A DNA stretch of 64,000 bases from Mesorhizobium sp. (GTDB lineage: Bacteria > Pseudomonadota > Alphaproteobacteria > Rhizobiales > Rhizobiaceae), in assembly GCF_016793485.1 (NCBI RefSeq), contig NZ_JAEULZ010000005.1, positions 1 to 64,000 on the forward strand. Direction: 5' to 3'. Shown piece after piece: positions 52,235 through 61,900 of the stretch (within the stretch, counting starts at the first letter, position 1; every line of letters begins with the position of its first letter). Under the pieces are notes generated by a model, which made no database searches, had not been told where the DNA came from, and saw only the letters and a program-made list of their open reading frames with translations. The position numbers and the translations under genes are program-made.

Positions 52235-52590
52235 AACAGCCCGCCGCCGTCGGGCACCTTGCGCTCGATGGCGCCAAGGACCACGTCGCCCGCCTCGTCC
52301 GGAAAACCCAGCGTCAGCACTTCCGACATGAACGGGCCGATCTGGCGCGGCGCGAAGTTCACCACCGCGAAGACCTGCCGGCCGACCAGCGTTTCCGGCG
52401 AATAGTATTTCGTGATCTGCGCGGAAGACTTTTTCACGCCGATCGGTTCGCCGAAATCGATCTTGAGCTTGAAAGCGGGCTTTCGCGCTTCGGGAAAAGG
52501 TTCGACCTCGATGATCGTGCCCGCGCGGATATCGACCTTGTCGAAATCCGCAAAGCCGATTTCTGGCTTTCTTGCCTTTCCCTGAGACAT
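52231..52590 (-). CDS. csaA: CsaA-type tRNA-binding protein
   Basis: A 119-residue single EMAP/OB-fold tRNA-binding domain. [51 protein letters not shown] and [20 protein letters not shown] match CsaA, a homodimeric RNA-binding/secretion-chaperone-like protein. It lies 6 bases after the ybjN-like gene in the same direction, likely one operon. Convergent with the glycosyltransferase gene. Confidence 0.92.
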   Translation of the reverse strand: MSQGKARKPEIGFADFDKVDIRAGTIIEVEPFPEARKPAFKLKIDFGEPIGVKKSSAQITKYYSPETLVGRQVFAVVNFAPRQIGPFMSEVLTLGFPDEAGDVVLGAIERKVPDGGGLF

Positions 52591-52596
52591 CGCGGG

Positions 52597-53097
52597 TCAG
52601 GCGTTGCCGTGCGTCTCGAACAGGACGCTGGAGAGCGCGTCCTTCGCCGAGGTGCCCGACCAGACGACGAACTGGAAGGACTGGAAGTAGCATTCGCAGG
52701 CTTCCAGCGCCGACGACAGCAGCACCTCGACCTGCGCACTCGTCGGCTCGGCGCCGCCTGCCAGAAGCAGCGACTGGCGGAACATGATCGCGCCCTCCTG
52801 CTCCCAAAGATCGAAATGGCCGAACAGCATCTGCTCGTTGATCAGCGACAGCAGCCGCATCACTTCGAGCGCGCGGTTCTCCGGAACCTTGATGTCGAAG
52901 GCGCAGGCGAGATGCAGCGCCTCGAAGTCCTCCATCCACGAGAAGGAGACGTGATAGTCGGTCCAGCTTCCGGCGACCGAGATCGAGATTTCGTCGTCGC
53001 CGGTCCGTTCGAATGCCCAGTCGTTGCTGTGCGCCACCTGCTCGATCACATCCACCGGATGTATTTCGCGGGCGATGTCGAGTTCGATCAATTCCAT
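52597..53097 (-). CDS. YbjN domain protein
   Basis: A 166-residue cytoplasmic protein of the YbjN family, which shares the fold of type III secretion chaperones. DVIEQVAHSNDWAFERTGDD, ISVAGSWTDYHVSFSWMEDF, LNEQM-like INEQMLFGHFDLWEQEGAIM and CECYFQSFQFVVWSG are visible. In E. coli YbjN affects motility, stress and multicopy suppression; the role here is unknown. ATG 53097 is chosen over an upstream ATG at 53160 that would add a poorly coded stretch. Confidence 0.88.
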   Translation of the reverse strand: MELIELDIAREIHPVDVIEQVAHSNDWAFERTGDDEISISVAGSWTDYHVSFSWMEDFEALHLACAFDIKVPENRALEVMRLLSLINEQMLFGHFDLWEQEGAIMFRQSLLLAGGAEPTSAQVEVLLSSALEACECYFQSFQFVVWSGTSAKDALSSVLFETHGNA

Positions 53098-53415
53098 GCA
53101 AATCTTCCTGTCGTTGCGGGAGCGCCCGGGCGCTCGGCCAGAGGCACACACGACGAACAATCTGTTTCTCGAACTCTGGCAGGCAGGACTAGCGACGCAA
53201 CGGACCTTCTGCCGGACCCCAAACCCGGCGCACGACCCGGTTCCGAATCATGCAACAAATTCAGTGTATTGATGCGGAGTCGCGTGAACAGTCCCTTTTT
53301 GGCGGGAAGCCCCGCTCGGGTGTGGAAAGCCGTCGCGGCAAAGATTCACGGTTGCGGATAAGCGATTCAGGATACTTGGCTTTTCCGCTCTGTGCTTTGT
53401 GGAAAAGTTTACGAA
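53098..53415. other. 318-base gap between ybjN and ubiK
   Basis: No credible gene. It contains a perfect 16-base palindrome GAGCGCCCGGGCGCTC at 53120-53135 near the ybjN promoter side and a hairpin CTTTTCC / GGAAAAG near 53378-53407 just after the ubiK stop codon. Confidence 0.5.
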
Positions 53416-53730
53416 TTATTTTTTTGCGCGAGGCTTCGGCGAAGCGTCCGACCCACCTGCGGCCGCATTTTCGCCGGTCAGTTCGGCGATTTTCGCTTCC
53501 AGCGCGACAATCCGCTCTGTCAGCGCCTTGTTCTCGGCCCGTGCCTTCACTGCCATTTCGCGAGCGGCCTCGAACTCCTCGCGCCGGACGACGTCCATCG
53601 AGTTCAGCACTTTTTCCGCCTGCGCCTTGAAGGCCGTCTCGACCTCGCGCCGCACGCCCTGGGCAGCGCCTGCCGCGTCCGTCATCAGCTTGGCGAATTC
53701 ATCGAGAATGCGGTTCGGTCCGTTCGACAT
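53416..53730 (-). CDS. ubiK: UbiK/BMFP-type accessory factor
   Basis: A 104-residue protein with the BMFP/YqiC pattern: RILDEFAKLMTDAAGAAQGV, RREVETAFKAQAEKVLNSMD and VVRREEFEAAREMAVKARAE, then a coiled coil (NKALTERIVALEAKIAEL) that trimerises in known members, and a basic tail (KPRAKK). UbiK helps the coenzyme Q biosynthesis complex in E. coli; BMFP in Brucella was described as membrane-fusogenic. ATG 53730 is chosen; an ORF extending to 53877 lacks support. Confidence 0.88.
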   Translation of the reverse strand: MSNGPNRILDEFAKLMTDAAGAAQGVRREVETAFKAQAEKVLNSMDVVRREEFEAAREMAVKARAENKALTERIVALEAKIAELTGENAAAGGSDASPKPRAKK

Positions 53731-53827
53731 GGCACATCTCCCTGGCGCTTTCCCTGACCTAGTGGCGTGGCAGCGCGAATGCAAGGTTGCCGGAGTGCGG
53801 CCCCACGCGACTGGTGTTAGAAGGCAG

Positions 53828-53844
53828 CCAATAATAGTTATTGG
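53828..53844. promoter_or_regulatory. Palindromic operator of the ParDE module
   Basis: CCAATAA-TAG-TTATTGG, a perfect 7-base inverted repeat with a 3-base spacer, 25 bases before the ParD start codon. The AT-rich context also suits a promoter. Autoregulation by the antitoxin is the expected role. Confidence 0.7.
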
Positions 53845-53869
53845 TTGAAACTTTGGAAGGAGCCTCGCC

Positions 53870-54124
53870 ATGGCCATTAGCGCAGACCTCGGAAACTACC
53901 TTGAGGAATACGTCACGGAACTCGTCACCAAGGGGCGCTACAACTCCAAGAGCGAGGTCCTGCGGGAAGGCGTGCGGCTGGTGCAGGAGCGCGAGAAGCG
54001 CCTGGCCGCGCTCGACCAAGCGCTCGCCCGGGGGCTGGCCGATGTCGAGGCTGGCCGGATGCGGCCCGCCGAGGAGGTATTCGATCGCCTTGAAGCCAAG
54101 TTTGGCAAGAAGTCTGCGAGTTGA
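53870..54124 (+). CDS. parD: ParD-type antitoxin
   Basis: An 84-residue RHH antitoxin of the CC2985/ParD family. ISADLGNYLEEYVTELVTKG, RYNSKSEVLREGVRLVQERE and the C-terminal RPAEEVFDRLEAKFGKK are typical. GGAAGGAG lies before the ATG. The stop codon overlaps the ParE start (TGATG at 54122-54126), so toxin translation depends on antitoxin translation. Confidence 0.93.
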   Translation: MAISADLGNYLEEYVTELVTKGRYNSKSEVLREGVRLVQEREKRLAALDQALARGLADVEAGRMRPAEEVFDRLEAKFGKKSAS

Positions 54125-54423
54125 TGCGGCTTCTGTTCAGCGAGGCGGCGGAGCGGGAGCTTGAAACCATCGGTGACTACATCGCGCTCGAAAGCCCGGC
54201 GCGTGCGCTGAACTTCATCCGCGAACTGCGCAAGGATTGCGCTTCGCTGAAGGACATGCCCAGACGTCATCCGGCGCTCTCGCGCTACAAGGCAACCGGC
54301 ATCCGTCGCCGCGTCTACGGCAGCTATCTCATCTTCTACCGCATGGAGGCGCAGACAGTCCAAATCCTGCATATCCTGCACGGGGAAATGGACTACGAGG
54401 CCATTCTTTTCACGGAAGACTGA
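54124..54423 (+). CDS. parE: ParE-type toxin
   Basis: A 99-residue toxin of the ParE/RelE superfamily. LLFSEAAERELETIGDYIAL, SPARALNFIRELRKDCASL, RRVYGSYLIFYRMEAQTVQI and LHILHGEMDYEAILF are the family stretches. ParE inhibits DNA gyrase in characterised systems. ATG 54124 is preferred over TTG 54121. Second RHH/ParE module within 4 kb, but the two toxins are only distantly related. Confidence 0.93.
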   Translation: MRLLFSEAAERELETIGDYIALESPARALNFIRELRKDCASLKDMPRRHPALSRYKATGIRRRVYGSYLIFYRMEAQTVQILHILHGEMDYEAILFTED

Positions 54424-54491
54424 TGCCACCGCTGCCTTGACCGTGCCCAAAGCCTGCAGCATGGTCCGCGCCGACCGAACAGGAGCCTGCC

Positions 54492-55358
54492 GTGACCGAC
54501 TATTTGATGTTGCCGCTTGCGGTGCTCCCCTTCCCCCAGATCGATCCGGTGATCATGCAACTCGGGCCGCTCGCCGTCCGCTGGTACGGACTGGGTTATG
54601 TCGTCGGCATCCTGTTCGCATGGTGGTATTCCAAGCGCATCATCACCAACCCGCGCCTGTGGCCGGCCGGCGTCACGCCGATGAAGCCACAGGACATCGA
54701 CGACTTCCTCGTCTGGGCTGCGATTGGCGTCGTGCTCGGCGGCCGGGTCGGCTACATCCTGTTTTACGATTTCGCCCGCTACCTCGCCAATCCGCTCGAC
54801 ATCTTTGCCGTATGGCAGGGCGGCATGTCCTTCCACGGCGGCTTCGCAGGCGTCACGATCGCCATGATCCTTTTCGCGCGCTCGCGCGGCATCGGCATCT
54901 GGACGCTGTTCGACGTGATTTCAGCCGGCGTCCCCGTCGGCCTCGGGCTGGTGCGCCTCACCAATTTCATCAATTCCGAACTCTGGGGTCGGCCGACCGA
55001 CGTGCCGTGGGCCTTCGTCTTTCCGACCGGCGGGCCGGAGCCGCGCCACCCCAGCCAACTCTATGAAGCCGCGCTCGAGGGCCTCGTGCTTTTCATCGTG
55101 CTGCGGCTCCTGACACACACCTTCCTGAAGCTGAAGAACCCCGGCACGGTTTCGGGCGCATTCCTCGCTGGCTACGGTCTCTCGCGCATCTTCGTGGAGT
55201 TTTTCCGCGAACCAGACGTCCAGATCGGCTATCTTGCAGGCGGCTGGCTGACCATGGGCATGGTGCTCTCCACACCTATGGTGCTGTTCGGCCTTTGGGC
55301 GATCAACCGGGCTCGTTCGCAGGTTGCGCGCTCCCAGGAGCTACGCACGCCGACATGA
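54492..55358 (+). CDS. lgt: Prolipoprotein diacylglyceryl transferase
   Basis: A 288-residue inner-membrane enzyme that moves diacylglycerol from phosphatidylglycerol to the lipobox cysteine of prolipoproteins, the first step of lipoprotein maturation. Motifs: [86 protein letters not shown] and [12 protein letters not shown]. Start GTG 54492 has AGGAG upstream. First gene of a conserved alphaproteobacterial order lgt, SAM methyltransferase, pgeF. Confidence 0.97.
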   Translation: MTDYLMLPLAVLPFPQIDPVIMQLGPLAVRWYGLGYVVGILFAWWYSKRIITNPRLWPAGVTPMKPQDIDDFLVWAAIGVVLGGRVGYILFYDFARYLANPLDIFAVWQGGMSFHGGFAGVTIAMILFARSRGIGIWTLFDVISAGVPVGLGLVRLTNFINSELWGRPTDVPWAFVFPTGGPEPRHPSQLYEAALEGLVLFIVLRLLTHTFLKLKNPGTVSGAFLAGYGLSRIFVEFFREPDVQIGYLAGGWLTMGMVLSTPMVLFGLWAINRARSQVARSQELRTPT

Positions 55359-56443
55359 ACCGCCTCGGCGAAAAGATCGCCGGCCTGATCCGCGCCGCCG
55401 GACCCATTTCGGTCGCTGACTACATGGCGACGTGCCTCTTCGATCCGGATGACGGATACTACACGACGCGCGAGCCCTTCGGCGTGAAGGGCGACTTCAT
55501 CACCGCGCCGGAGGTCAGCCAGATATTCGGCGAACTCGTCGCCGTCTGGTTGGTGCAGGCGTGGGAGGCTATTGGCAGGTCGGCGCCGGTCACGCTCGCC
55601 GAGATCGGCCCCGGCCGCGGCACGTTGACGAAGGACATCGTCCGGACGGTTGCGCGCATCGCCCCAGACCTCGCCGCCAACGCCACCGTCGCGCTCATCG
55701 AAGCCAGCCCGCGTCTGACCGAAGTCCAAAGGCAAACTCTCGGCCAAAGTGGCGTTTCGATCACATGGCACGCGACGCCGGCAAGTTTACCCAACCAGCC
55801 GCTGCTGATCGTAGGCAACGAGATATTCGACGCGCTTCCCTTCCGGCAATTCGTCAAGGCCGATGGCAAATGGCTGGAGCGCGCCGTCGGCCTCGACGAT
55901 CACGGCCAATTCCGCTTCGGCATCGGGGCGGCGACACTTGACAGCGACGCGCTCCCTCCTGGATGGGACAACGCACCGGACGGCAGCATTGCCGAGATCG
56001 CACCGCCGCGCGAGGCGCTGATGGCCGATATCGCTGGGCGGCTGGTCCGTGATGGAGGAGCCGGCCTCTTCTTCGACTACGGCCATCTGAGGCCGGGACT
56101 GGGCGATACGTTCCAGGCCGTCCGGAAACATCGCAGCGAAGACGTCTTTGACAATCCCGGCGAAGCCGACCTGACGTCGCATGTCGATTTTTCGGCATTG
56201 GCGGGCACGGCGCGCGCACTTGGACTTGCCTCCCATGCGATCACGCAGGCAGACTTCCTGCTCGGCATGGGCCTGCTCGAACGCGCCGGCCGCCTCGGAG
56301 AGAATGCCGACGCGGCAGCGCGCGAAAACATATCCGCCGCCGTCGAGCGCCTCGCCGGGCCGGAACAGATGGGCGGCCTTTTCAAGGCGTTGGCTGTTCT
56401 TCCCAAAGGGCTGGTGTTGCCGCCCTTCCGCAACGCAAGTTGA
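55355..56443 (+). CDS. MidA/NDUFAF7-type SAM-dependent methyltransferase
   Basis: A 362-residue class I methyltransferase of the DUF185 (MidA/NDUFAF7) family. [43 protein letters not shown] motif [35 protein letters not shown] and [12 protein letters not shown]. The mitochondrial homologue dimethylates an Arg of complex I subunit NDUFS2, so a role in respiratory complex I maturation is possible. Its ATG overlaps the lgt stop as ATGA. Confidence 0.92.
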   Translation: MNRLGEKIAGLIRAAGPISVADYMATCLFDPDDGYYTTREPFGVKGDFITAPEVSQIFGELVAVWLVQAWEAIGRSAPVTLAEIGPGRGTLTKDIVRTVARIAPDLAANATVALIEASPRLTEVQRQTLGQSGVSITWHATPASLPNQPLLIVGNEIFDALPFRQFVKADGKWLERAVGLDDHGQFRFGIGAATLDSDALPPGWDNAPDGSIAEIAPPREALMADIAGRLVRDGGAGLFFDYGHLRPGLGDTFQAVRKHRSEDVFDNPGEADLTSHVDFSALAGTARALGLASHAITQADFLLGMGLLERAGRLGENADAAARENISAAVERLAGPEQMGGLFKALAVLPKGLVLPPFRNAS

Positions 56444-56532
56444 CTTGCCCTCCCCCCTGCCCCACTGTCGCGCGCCGTTCCGTCAGGTCGTGCGCCGTTG
56501 ACGAAACTGCAATCCGAACGCACAAGGCGGCG

Positions 56533-57327
56533 ATGCTGAATCAGACCAGACCGGAACCACTCCGTTCCTCTTTGCTCGACGGTATCGCCGACGCAGGCAT
56601 CAGGCACGGCTATTTCACCCGTCCCGGCGGCGTCTCCGATGGCCTATACGGCAGCCTGAACACGGGAACCGGCTCGGCCGACAACCCCGACCACGTGCGC
56701 GAGAACCGCCGTCGTGTCGCCGAATGGATGGGCGTCCAACCCGACCTTCTCCTGACCGCCTATCAGATCCACTCGCCTGACGTGATCGTTGCGCGCGAGC
56801 CTTTTTCCGGTGAGAGGCCGAAGGTGGACGCCATCGTCACGGACCGCCCGGGCATAGCCGTTGGAGCATCGTCGGCCGATTGCGGCCCGGTCCTCTTCGC
56901 CGACCCGCAGGCGCGCGTCATCGGCGCGGCCCACGCCGGCTGGAAAGGCGCCTTCACTGGCGTGCTGGAAAATACCATCGCGACGATGGAAACCCTCGGC
57001 GCCCGTCGCGACAACATCGTCGCCGTGCTCGGCCCCTCGATCAGCGCGGCCAACTACGAGGTCGGGCCGGAATTCGTCGAGCGCTTCGCCACTGCCGACG
57101 CGGCCAACGACCGGTATTTCGTGCCGTCGGGCAAAGCGGGCCACGCGCTGTTCGACCTCAACCGCTACACGGTCGACCGTCTGACGAAGGCGGGCGTCAC
57201 CGCCGATGCGCTCTACCGCTGCACCTATGCGGAAGAAGAGCTGTTTTTCTCCTACCGCCGTTCCACGCACCGGTCCGAACCGGACTACGGACGGCATGTT
57301 TCTGCAATTGTTCTGGAGCGGATTTGA
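56533..57327 (+). CDS. pgeF: Peptidoglycan editing factor PgeF (YfiH/laccase domain)
   Basis: A 264-residue multicopper-oxidase-like-fold protein. Zinc/copper-site residues are visible: His in AYQIHSPDVIVA, Cys in SSADCGPVLFAD and His in GAAHAGWKGAFTGVL. The N-terminus IRHGYFTRPGGVSDGLYGSL is typical. E. coli PgeF corrects L-Ser-containing peptidoglycan precursors; older names are polyphenol oxidase or laccase. ATG 56533 has AAGGCGG upstream. Its stop overlaps the next start (TGATG at 57325). Confidence 0.95.
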   Translation: MLNQTRPEPLRSSLLDGIADAGIRHGYFTRPGGVSDGLYGSLNTGTGSADNPDHVRENRRRVAEWMGVQPDLLLTAYQIHSPDVIVAREPFSGERPKVDAIVTDRPGIAVGASSADCGPVLFADPQARVIGAAHAGWKGAFTGVLENTIATMETLGARRDNIVAVLGPSISAANYEVGPEFVERFATADAANDRYFVPSGKAGHALFDLNRYTVDRLTKAGVTADALYRCTYAEEELFFSYRRSTHRSEPDYGRHVSAIVLERI

Positions 57328-58478
57328 TGGCTCTTCATTTTGATCGTTCGGAATTTGACGCCCGCCGCGACCGGCTGCTCATCGAGATGGCCGACAAGAA
57401 GCTCGACGCCATCCTCCTGTTTGCTCAGGAAAGCATGTACTGGCTGACCGGCTACGACACGTTCGGCTTCTGCTTCTTCCAATCGCTGGTGGTCAAGTCC
57501 GACGGCTCCATGGTCCTTCTGACGCGCTCGGCCGACCTCAGGCAGGCCCGCCAGACGTCGATCCTGGAAAACATCATCGTCTGGACCGACCGCGACGGGG
57601 CCAACCCCGCCGTCGACCTGCGCAACCTGCTGAACGACCTGGACCTGCTGGGAAAGCGCATCGGCGTCGAATACGACACCCATGGACTGACAGCCTACAA
57701 CGGCCGCAGGCTGGACGAGCAGTTGCAGACCTTCGGCCAGATCGCCGACGCCTCCGGCATCGTCAGCCGCCTGCGCTTGTTCAAGAGCCCCGCCGAAGTA
57801 GCGAAGGCCGAACGCGCGGCGCAACTGGCCGACGAGGCGCTGGACGCAGCCTTGCCCCTCATCAAGAGCGGCGGAGACGAAGCGGCGATCCTTGCCGCCA
57901 TGCAGGGCGCGATCTTCGCGGGCGGCGGCGACTATCCCGCCAACGAGTTCATCATCGGGTCCGGTCCCGACGCCCTGCTCTGTCGCTACAAGGCAGGCCG
58001 CCGCAAGCTCGGCAAGAACGACCAGTTGACGCTCGAATGGGCAGGCGTCTTCCATCACTATCACGCCGCCATGATGCGCACGGTCCTGACGGGCAAACCT
58101 TCCAAGCGCCATCTGGAACTGTTCGAGGCCTCTCGTGACGCCCTGCTCGCCGTCGAGAAGGCGATGGTGCCGGGCAACACCTTCGGCGATGTGTTCGACG
58201 CCCACGCCCGCACGATGGAAGCGCACGGGCTGACCAAGCATCGCCTGAACGCCTGCGGCTATTCGCTTGGCGCGCGCTTCACGCCGTCCTGGATGGACAT
58301 GCCCATGTTCTATCAGGGCAACCCGGAGCCGATCGCGCCCAACATGACGCTCTTCGCGCACATGATCATCATGGATTCCGAAACCGAGACCGCTATGACG
58401 CTGGGCCGTACCTACCTGACGACGGAATCCGAGCCGAAGCCGCTGTCGCGCCATGATCTCGACTTGATCGTGCAGTGA
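57327..58478 (+). CDS. M24-family protein, DoeA/creatinase-like
   Basis: A 383-residue pita-bread-fold protein with a creatinase N-terminal domain (LLFAQESMYWLTGYDTFGFC, VEYDTHGLTAYNGRRLD) and an M24 C-terminal domain. The metal ligands of true aminopeptidases seem lost: the segment for the two Asp reads TLEWAGVFHHYHAAMMRT, and the His region reads CGYSLGARFTPSWMD. That pattern is found in ectoine hydrolase-like (DoeA) and creatinase-like members, which act without the dimetal centre. Coupled to pgeF by TGATG. Annotating it as Xaa-Pro aminopeptidase would be unsafe. Confidence 0.85.
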   Translation: MALHFDRSEFDARRDRLLIEMADKKLDAILLFAQESMYWLTGYDTFGFCFFQSLVVKSDGSMVLLTRSADLRQARQTSILENIIVWTDRDGANPAVDLRNLLNDLDLLGKRIGVEYDTHGLTAYNGRRLDEQLQTFGQIADASGIVSRLRLFKSPAEVAKAERAAQLADEALDAALPLIKSGGDEAAILAAMQGAIFAGGGDYPANEFIIGSGPDALLCRYKAGRRKLGKNDQLTLEWAGVFHHYHAAMMRTVLTGKPSKRHLELFEASRDALLAVEKAMVPGNTFGDVFDAHARTMEAHGLTKHRLNACGYSLGARFTPSWMDMPMFYQGNPEPIAPNMTLFAHMIIMDSETETAMTLGRTYLTTESEPKPLSRHDLDLIVQ

Positions 58479-58530
58479 CGATAGGAAATTGCTTGGGCGG
58501 CTAGGTATCGCGTTGGAGAGAACCACAGGC

Positions 58531-59100
58531 ATGAAGCGATTGCCGCTGCTCGCCTTTTCGTTGCTTGGCGTGCTTGCCGTCTCCGCCTGTTCGAGCACGC
58601 AGGACGTACTCGAGCCGTCCGCGATCGCCGCGTCGCCGCCCGCGCCGGGCGTACTGCAGGCCGAAACCCAACACGGCCTTCCCGTCCAGACGGCATCGAC
58701 GAATCAGTCGGCCGCCATCAATCCGGGCATCGCATCGCGTACGCGGCTGCGTTTCGACCCGATCGTCGGCGCCACGGCCGACGTCGCCGCGCCCCTTACC
58801 GAACGGCTGGCAGAGCGGGCTCGCGCCAGCGGCATCGCGCTTGCCGGCAGCGCCGATCCTTCCACCACGCACGTTCTGAAGGGTTATTTCTCGACATTGA
58901 CGGAAGGTGGCCAGACCACCGTCATCTACGTGTGGGACGTGTATGACACGTCAGGCAACCGGCTTCACCGCATCAACGGCCAGCAAAAGGCCGCAGGACG
59001 CGGCGAGGGATGGGCGGCGGTTCCGCCCGCCACCCTACAGGCGATCGCCGATTCCACGATTGACCGGCTGACCGCATGGATCGCCGGCAGCACCGGTTAG
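58531..59100 (+). CDS. Lipoprotein, hypothetical
   Basis: A 189-residue predicted lipoprotein. Signal RLPLLAFSLLGVLAVSACSS ends in lipobox VSAC. After a variable linker, TRLRFDPIVGATADVAAPLT, ILAGSADPSTTHVLKGYFST-like region and TVIYVWDVYDTSGNRLHRIN form a small folded domain seen in conserved rhizobial lipoproteins of this position. Function unknown. Gene order after pgeF and before prs is conserved in relatives as far as I recall. Confidence 0.8.
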   Translation: MKRLPLLAFSLLGVLAVSACSSTQDVLEPSAIAASPPAPGVLQAETQHGLPVQTASTNQSAAINPGIASRTRLRFDPIVGATADVAAPLTERLAERARASGIALAGSADPSTTHVLKGYFSTLTEGGQTTVIYVWDVYDTSGNRLHRINGQQKAAGRGEGWAAVPPATLQAIADSTIDRLTAWIAGSTG

Positions 59101-59224
59101 GCCCGCGCCTTTGACAGGGTACGAAACCGAATCTTTGGATTAATTCGCCTCAAGCGCTTGCATTGACGGCGCTTGCCGCTAAAAGCCCGATCATTATCCA
59201 GGCAACGCCGCCGAGACGCGCTTC

Positions 59225-60160
59225 ATGAAACTTTTCGCGGGCAATTCGAACCGGGTTCTGGCCGAAGGCGTTGCGCGATATCTGAACATCCCGATCGGAA
59301 AAGCCAGCGTCAGGCGCTTCGCCGACCAGGAGATTTTCGTCGAAATCCAGGAAAACGTGCGCGGCGAGGATGTGTTCATCCTCCAGTCGACATCCTTTCC
59401 GACCAACGATCACCTGATGGAACTGCTGATCATGATCGATGCGTTCATGCGCTCCTCGGCGCGGCGCATCACGGCGGTCATCCCCTATTTCGGCTACGCC
59501 AGGCAGGATCGCCGGGCTTCAGGCCGCACGCCGATTTCGGCCAAGCTGGTCGCCAACATGATCGCCCGTGCCGGAGCCAACCGCGTGCTGACGCTCGACC
59601 TTCACGCCGGCCAGATCCAGGGCTTCTTCGATATCCCCACCGACAACTTGTTCTCCGTGCCGGTGATGTCGCGCGACATCAAGGCCAAGTACAAGCAGTT
59701 GAACAACGTCATGGTCGTGTCGCCCGATGTCGGCGGCGTGGTGCGCGCCCGTGCGCTGGCCAAGAGGCTCGATGCCCAGCTTGCCATCGTCGACAAGCGC
59801 CGCGAGCGCCCCGGCGAGTCCGAGGTGATGAACATCATCGGCGACGTCGACGGCAAGGATTGCATCCTCATCGACGACATCGTCGATTCCGGCGGCACGC
59901 TCTGCAACGCGGCCGACGCATTGCTCGCCAACGGCGCGACCAGCGTCACGGCCTACATTACCCACGGCGTGCTTTCGGGAGGCGCGGTGGCGCGCATCGC
60001 CGGCTCGAAGCTGCAGGAACTGGTGATTACCGACTCCATCCAGCCCACCTCTGGCGTCGATGCCGCGCACAATGTCCGCGTCGTCTCCATCGCCGACCTG
60101 ATCGGCGAGGCGATCTCGCGCACGGCTACCGAGGAATCGGTCTCCAGCCTGTTCGATTGA
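59225..60160 (+). CDS. prs: Ribose-phosphate pyrophosphokinase
   Basis: A 311-residue PRPP synthase converting ribose 5-phosphate and ATP to PRPP, precursor of nucleotides, His, Trp and [63 protein letters not shown] and the PRPP loop [19 protein letters not shown] are intact. Usual length. A TTGACA at 59111 may mark its promoter. Convergent with the TauE-type gene, 18 bases apart. Confidence 0.97.
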   Translation: MKLFAGNSNRVLAEGVARYLNIPIGKASVRRFADQEIFVEIQENVRGEDVFILQSTSFPTNDHLMELLIMIDAFMRSSARRITAVIPYFGYARQDRRASGRTPISAKLVANMIARAGANRVLTLDLHAGQIQGFFDIPTDNLFSVPVMSRDIKAKYKQLNNVMVVSPDVGGVVRARALAKRLDAQLAIVDKRRERPGESEVMNIIGDVDGKDCILIDDIVDSGGTLCNAADALLANGATSVTAYITHGVLSGGAVARIAGSKLQELVITDSIQPTSGVDAAHNVRVVSIADLIGEAISRTATEESVSSLFD

Positions 60161-60178
60161 GCGCGGTTGCGTTGAAAT

Positions 60179-60931
60179 TCATCGAAACACACCGTCCAGC
60201 GCCGGAAGCCCGATGACGGCTGCGCAGGCGATCAGCGCATAGCAGGTACGGCGGAAGGTCGCCTCGTTCGCACGGTTGAACAGCCTTGCTCCGGCGAACA
60301 GGCCAAGGGCGAATGTCGGCCCGATCAACAGCGACAGCATCACCGATTCCCAGGTTATCAGGCCGGCGATCAGATAACTCGTCACCGAGATCACGCTGGA
60401 AATGGCGAAATAGAGCACGATGTTGGCGCGGACGGTCTGCGGAGCGATTGCGCCGCCCAGCCAGTAGGCCACCACTGGCGGGCCACCGACCTGTGCCGCG
60501 CCTGAAAACAATCCAGACGTAAACCCGACACCGATCGTCATGGCGCCGTGTGGCCTTCCATGGTAGCGCCAACCGGACATCAGCAGCAGGAGCAGACAGA
60601 CCACGATGCCGGTGATGCCCCAGCGGATCGACACTCCGTCCATATGCGTGAGGAGGTAGGTTCCGGCGGGCACGCCGACCACCGCGCCTATCGCCATCAG
60701 GCCTACATCGGCGCGATCCGCGCTGCGCCATGCCTTGGGCAGAAGGCCGGGCGTAAGCACGAGATCGACGATCAACAGCAACGGGACGGCGAGCCTGGGA
60801 CCGATGACAGAACTTGCGATAGGCACGAATATGAGAGCGCCGCCGAAACCGGAGAAACCCCGCGCGCAGCCTGCCACCGAAGCCGTAAGCGCAAGCACCG
60901 CCAGTTGGTCATAGGTTAGGTTGGCGGGCAT
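60179..60931 (-). CDS. TauE/SafE-family sulfite or anion exporter
   Basis: A 250-residue inner-membrane protein with seven to eight hydrophobic segments and two TauE/SafE repeats: VAGCARGFSGFGGALIFVPI and VGFTSGLFSGAAQVGGPPVV. It probably moves sulfite, sulfonates or another anion out of the cell. Start is ambiguous: GTG 60943 or ATG 60931; neither has a good ribosome-binding site, and the ATG is listed. Stand-alone gene. Confidence 0.88.
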   Translation of the reverse strand: MPANLTYDQLAVLALTASVAGCARGFSGFGGALIFVPIASSVIGPRLAVPLLLIVDLVLTPGLLPKAWRSADRADVGLMAIGAVVGVPAGTYLLTHMDGVSIRWGITGIVVCLLLLLMSGWRYHGRPHGAMTIGVGFTSGLFSGAAQVGGPPVVAYWLGGAIAPQTVRANIVLYFAISSVISVTSYLIAGLITWESVMLSLLIGPTFALGLFAGARLFNRANEATFRRTCYALIACAAVIGLPALDGVFR

Positions 60932-61240
60932 TGGCCTGATCACTTGCAGGAAACGGATTTGGTGGCTTGTACACCGTCACCCGGGGCGGGACATCGGCCA
61001 CCGCCGGCTAATATATGGCCAGTTCCGCCAGTCTTGCGCGCTATCCCGCCTTCCGCTATAGGACCGCCACCCGCGTAGACACCCTTGGAGGCAACGCGGA
61101 TGAGGGCGGCGGCCCGCATGATCCCGAACAGTGGAATCCGGTTTTCGGATCAGATCATGCGCGAATTCGCCGCTTTCGACATTTTCGGACCATCGTTCGA
61201 TCGAAGCCCGAAAATGCTCCAGCAACGCAAAGGAAAAGCC
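60932..61240. other. Intergenic region before rplY
   Basis: About 300 bases between the divergent TauE-type and rplY genes. No credible gene; the upstream extension of the rplY frame from 61085 lacks a ribosome-binding site. It contains the stretch TCCGGTTTTCGGATCAGATC (61136-61155), of a kind that I recall recurring upstream of genes in Mesorhizobium-like genomes, but I cannot confirm a repeat from this window. Confidence 0.4.
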
Positions 61241-61876
61241 ATGAGCACCACTTACGAGCTCAAGGCCGATGCGCGCGAACAGGTCGGTAAGGGGTCCGCC
61301 CGTGCAGTTCGTCGCAATGGCCAGATACCAGCCGTCATCTACGGCGACAAGCAGCCTCCCCTGGCGATCGCCTTGTCGTGGAAGGACGTCTACTACAAGA
61401 TTCACGGCGGTGGATTCCTGACCACGGTTGCCACGATCGACGTCGGCGGCAAGAAGATTCAGGTTCTGCCGAAGGATTTCCAGCTCGACCCGGTCAGCGA
61501 CAGCCCTATGCATGTCGACTTCCTGCGGGTTGGAAAGAACACCGAAGTCAACGTCAACGTGCCGGTTCACTTCATCAACGAAGACAAGTCGCCCGGCATC
61601 AAGCGCGGCGGCGTGCTGAACATCGTCCGTCACGAGGTCGAGTTCCACTGCCCGGCCAATGCGATCCCGGAATTCATCACGCTGGATCTGGAAGGCACTG
61701 ATATCGGCGACTCGCTGCACATCTCTGCGGTCACCTTGCCCGCAGGCGTGAAGCCGGTCATCGCCGATCGCGACTTCACCATCGCGACCATCGCCGGTTC
61801 ATCGGCCATGAAGTCCGATGAAGACGCTGCGGCGGCTCCGGCGGCTGCGGCCCCGGCCGTCGAAGAGAAGAAGTAA
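61241..61876 (+). CDS. rplY: 50S ribosomal protein L25 (Ctc form)
   Basis: A 211-residue long-form L25. The N-terminal 5S-rRNA-binding domain ([51 protein letters not shown]) is followed by the TL5/CTC domain ([40 protein letters not shown]) and an Ala-rich tail ending VEEKK. AAAGGA precedes ATG 61241. In the same operon as pth, 24 bases apart. Confidence 0.97.
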   Translation: MSTTYELKADAREQVGKGSARAVRRNGQIPAVIYGDKQPPLAIALSWKDVYYKIHGGGFLTTVATIDVGGKKIQVLPKDFQLDPVSDSPMHVDFLRVGKNTEVNVNVPVHFINEDKSPGIKRGGVLNIVRHEVEFHCPANAIPEFITLDLEGTDIGDSLHISAVTLPAGVKPVIADRDFTIATIAGSSAMKSDEDAAAAPAAAAPAVEEKK

Positions 61877-61900
61877 GTTCGGGCCCGGAGGGCCGCACCG

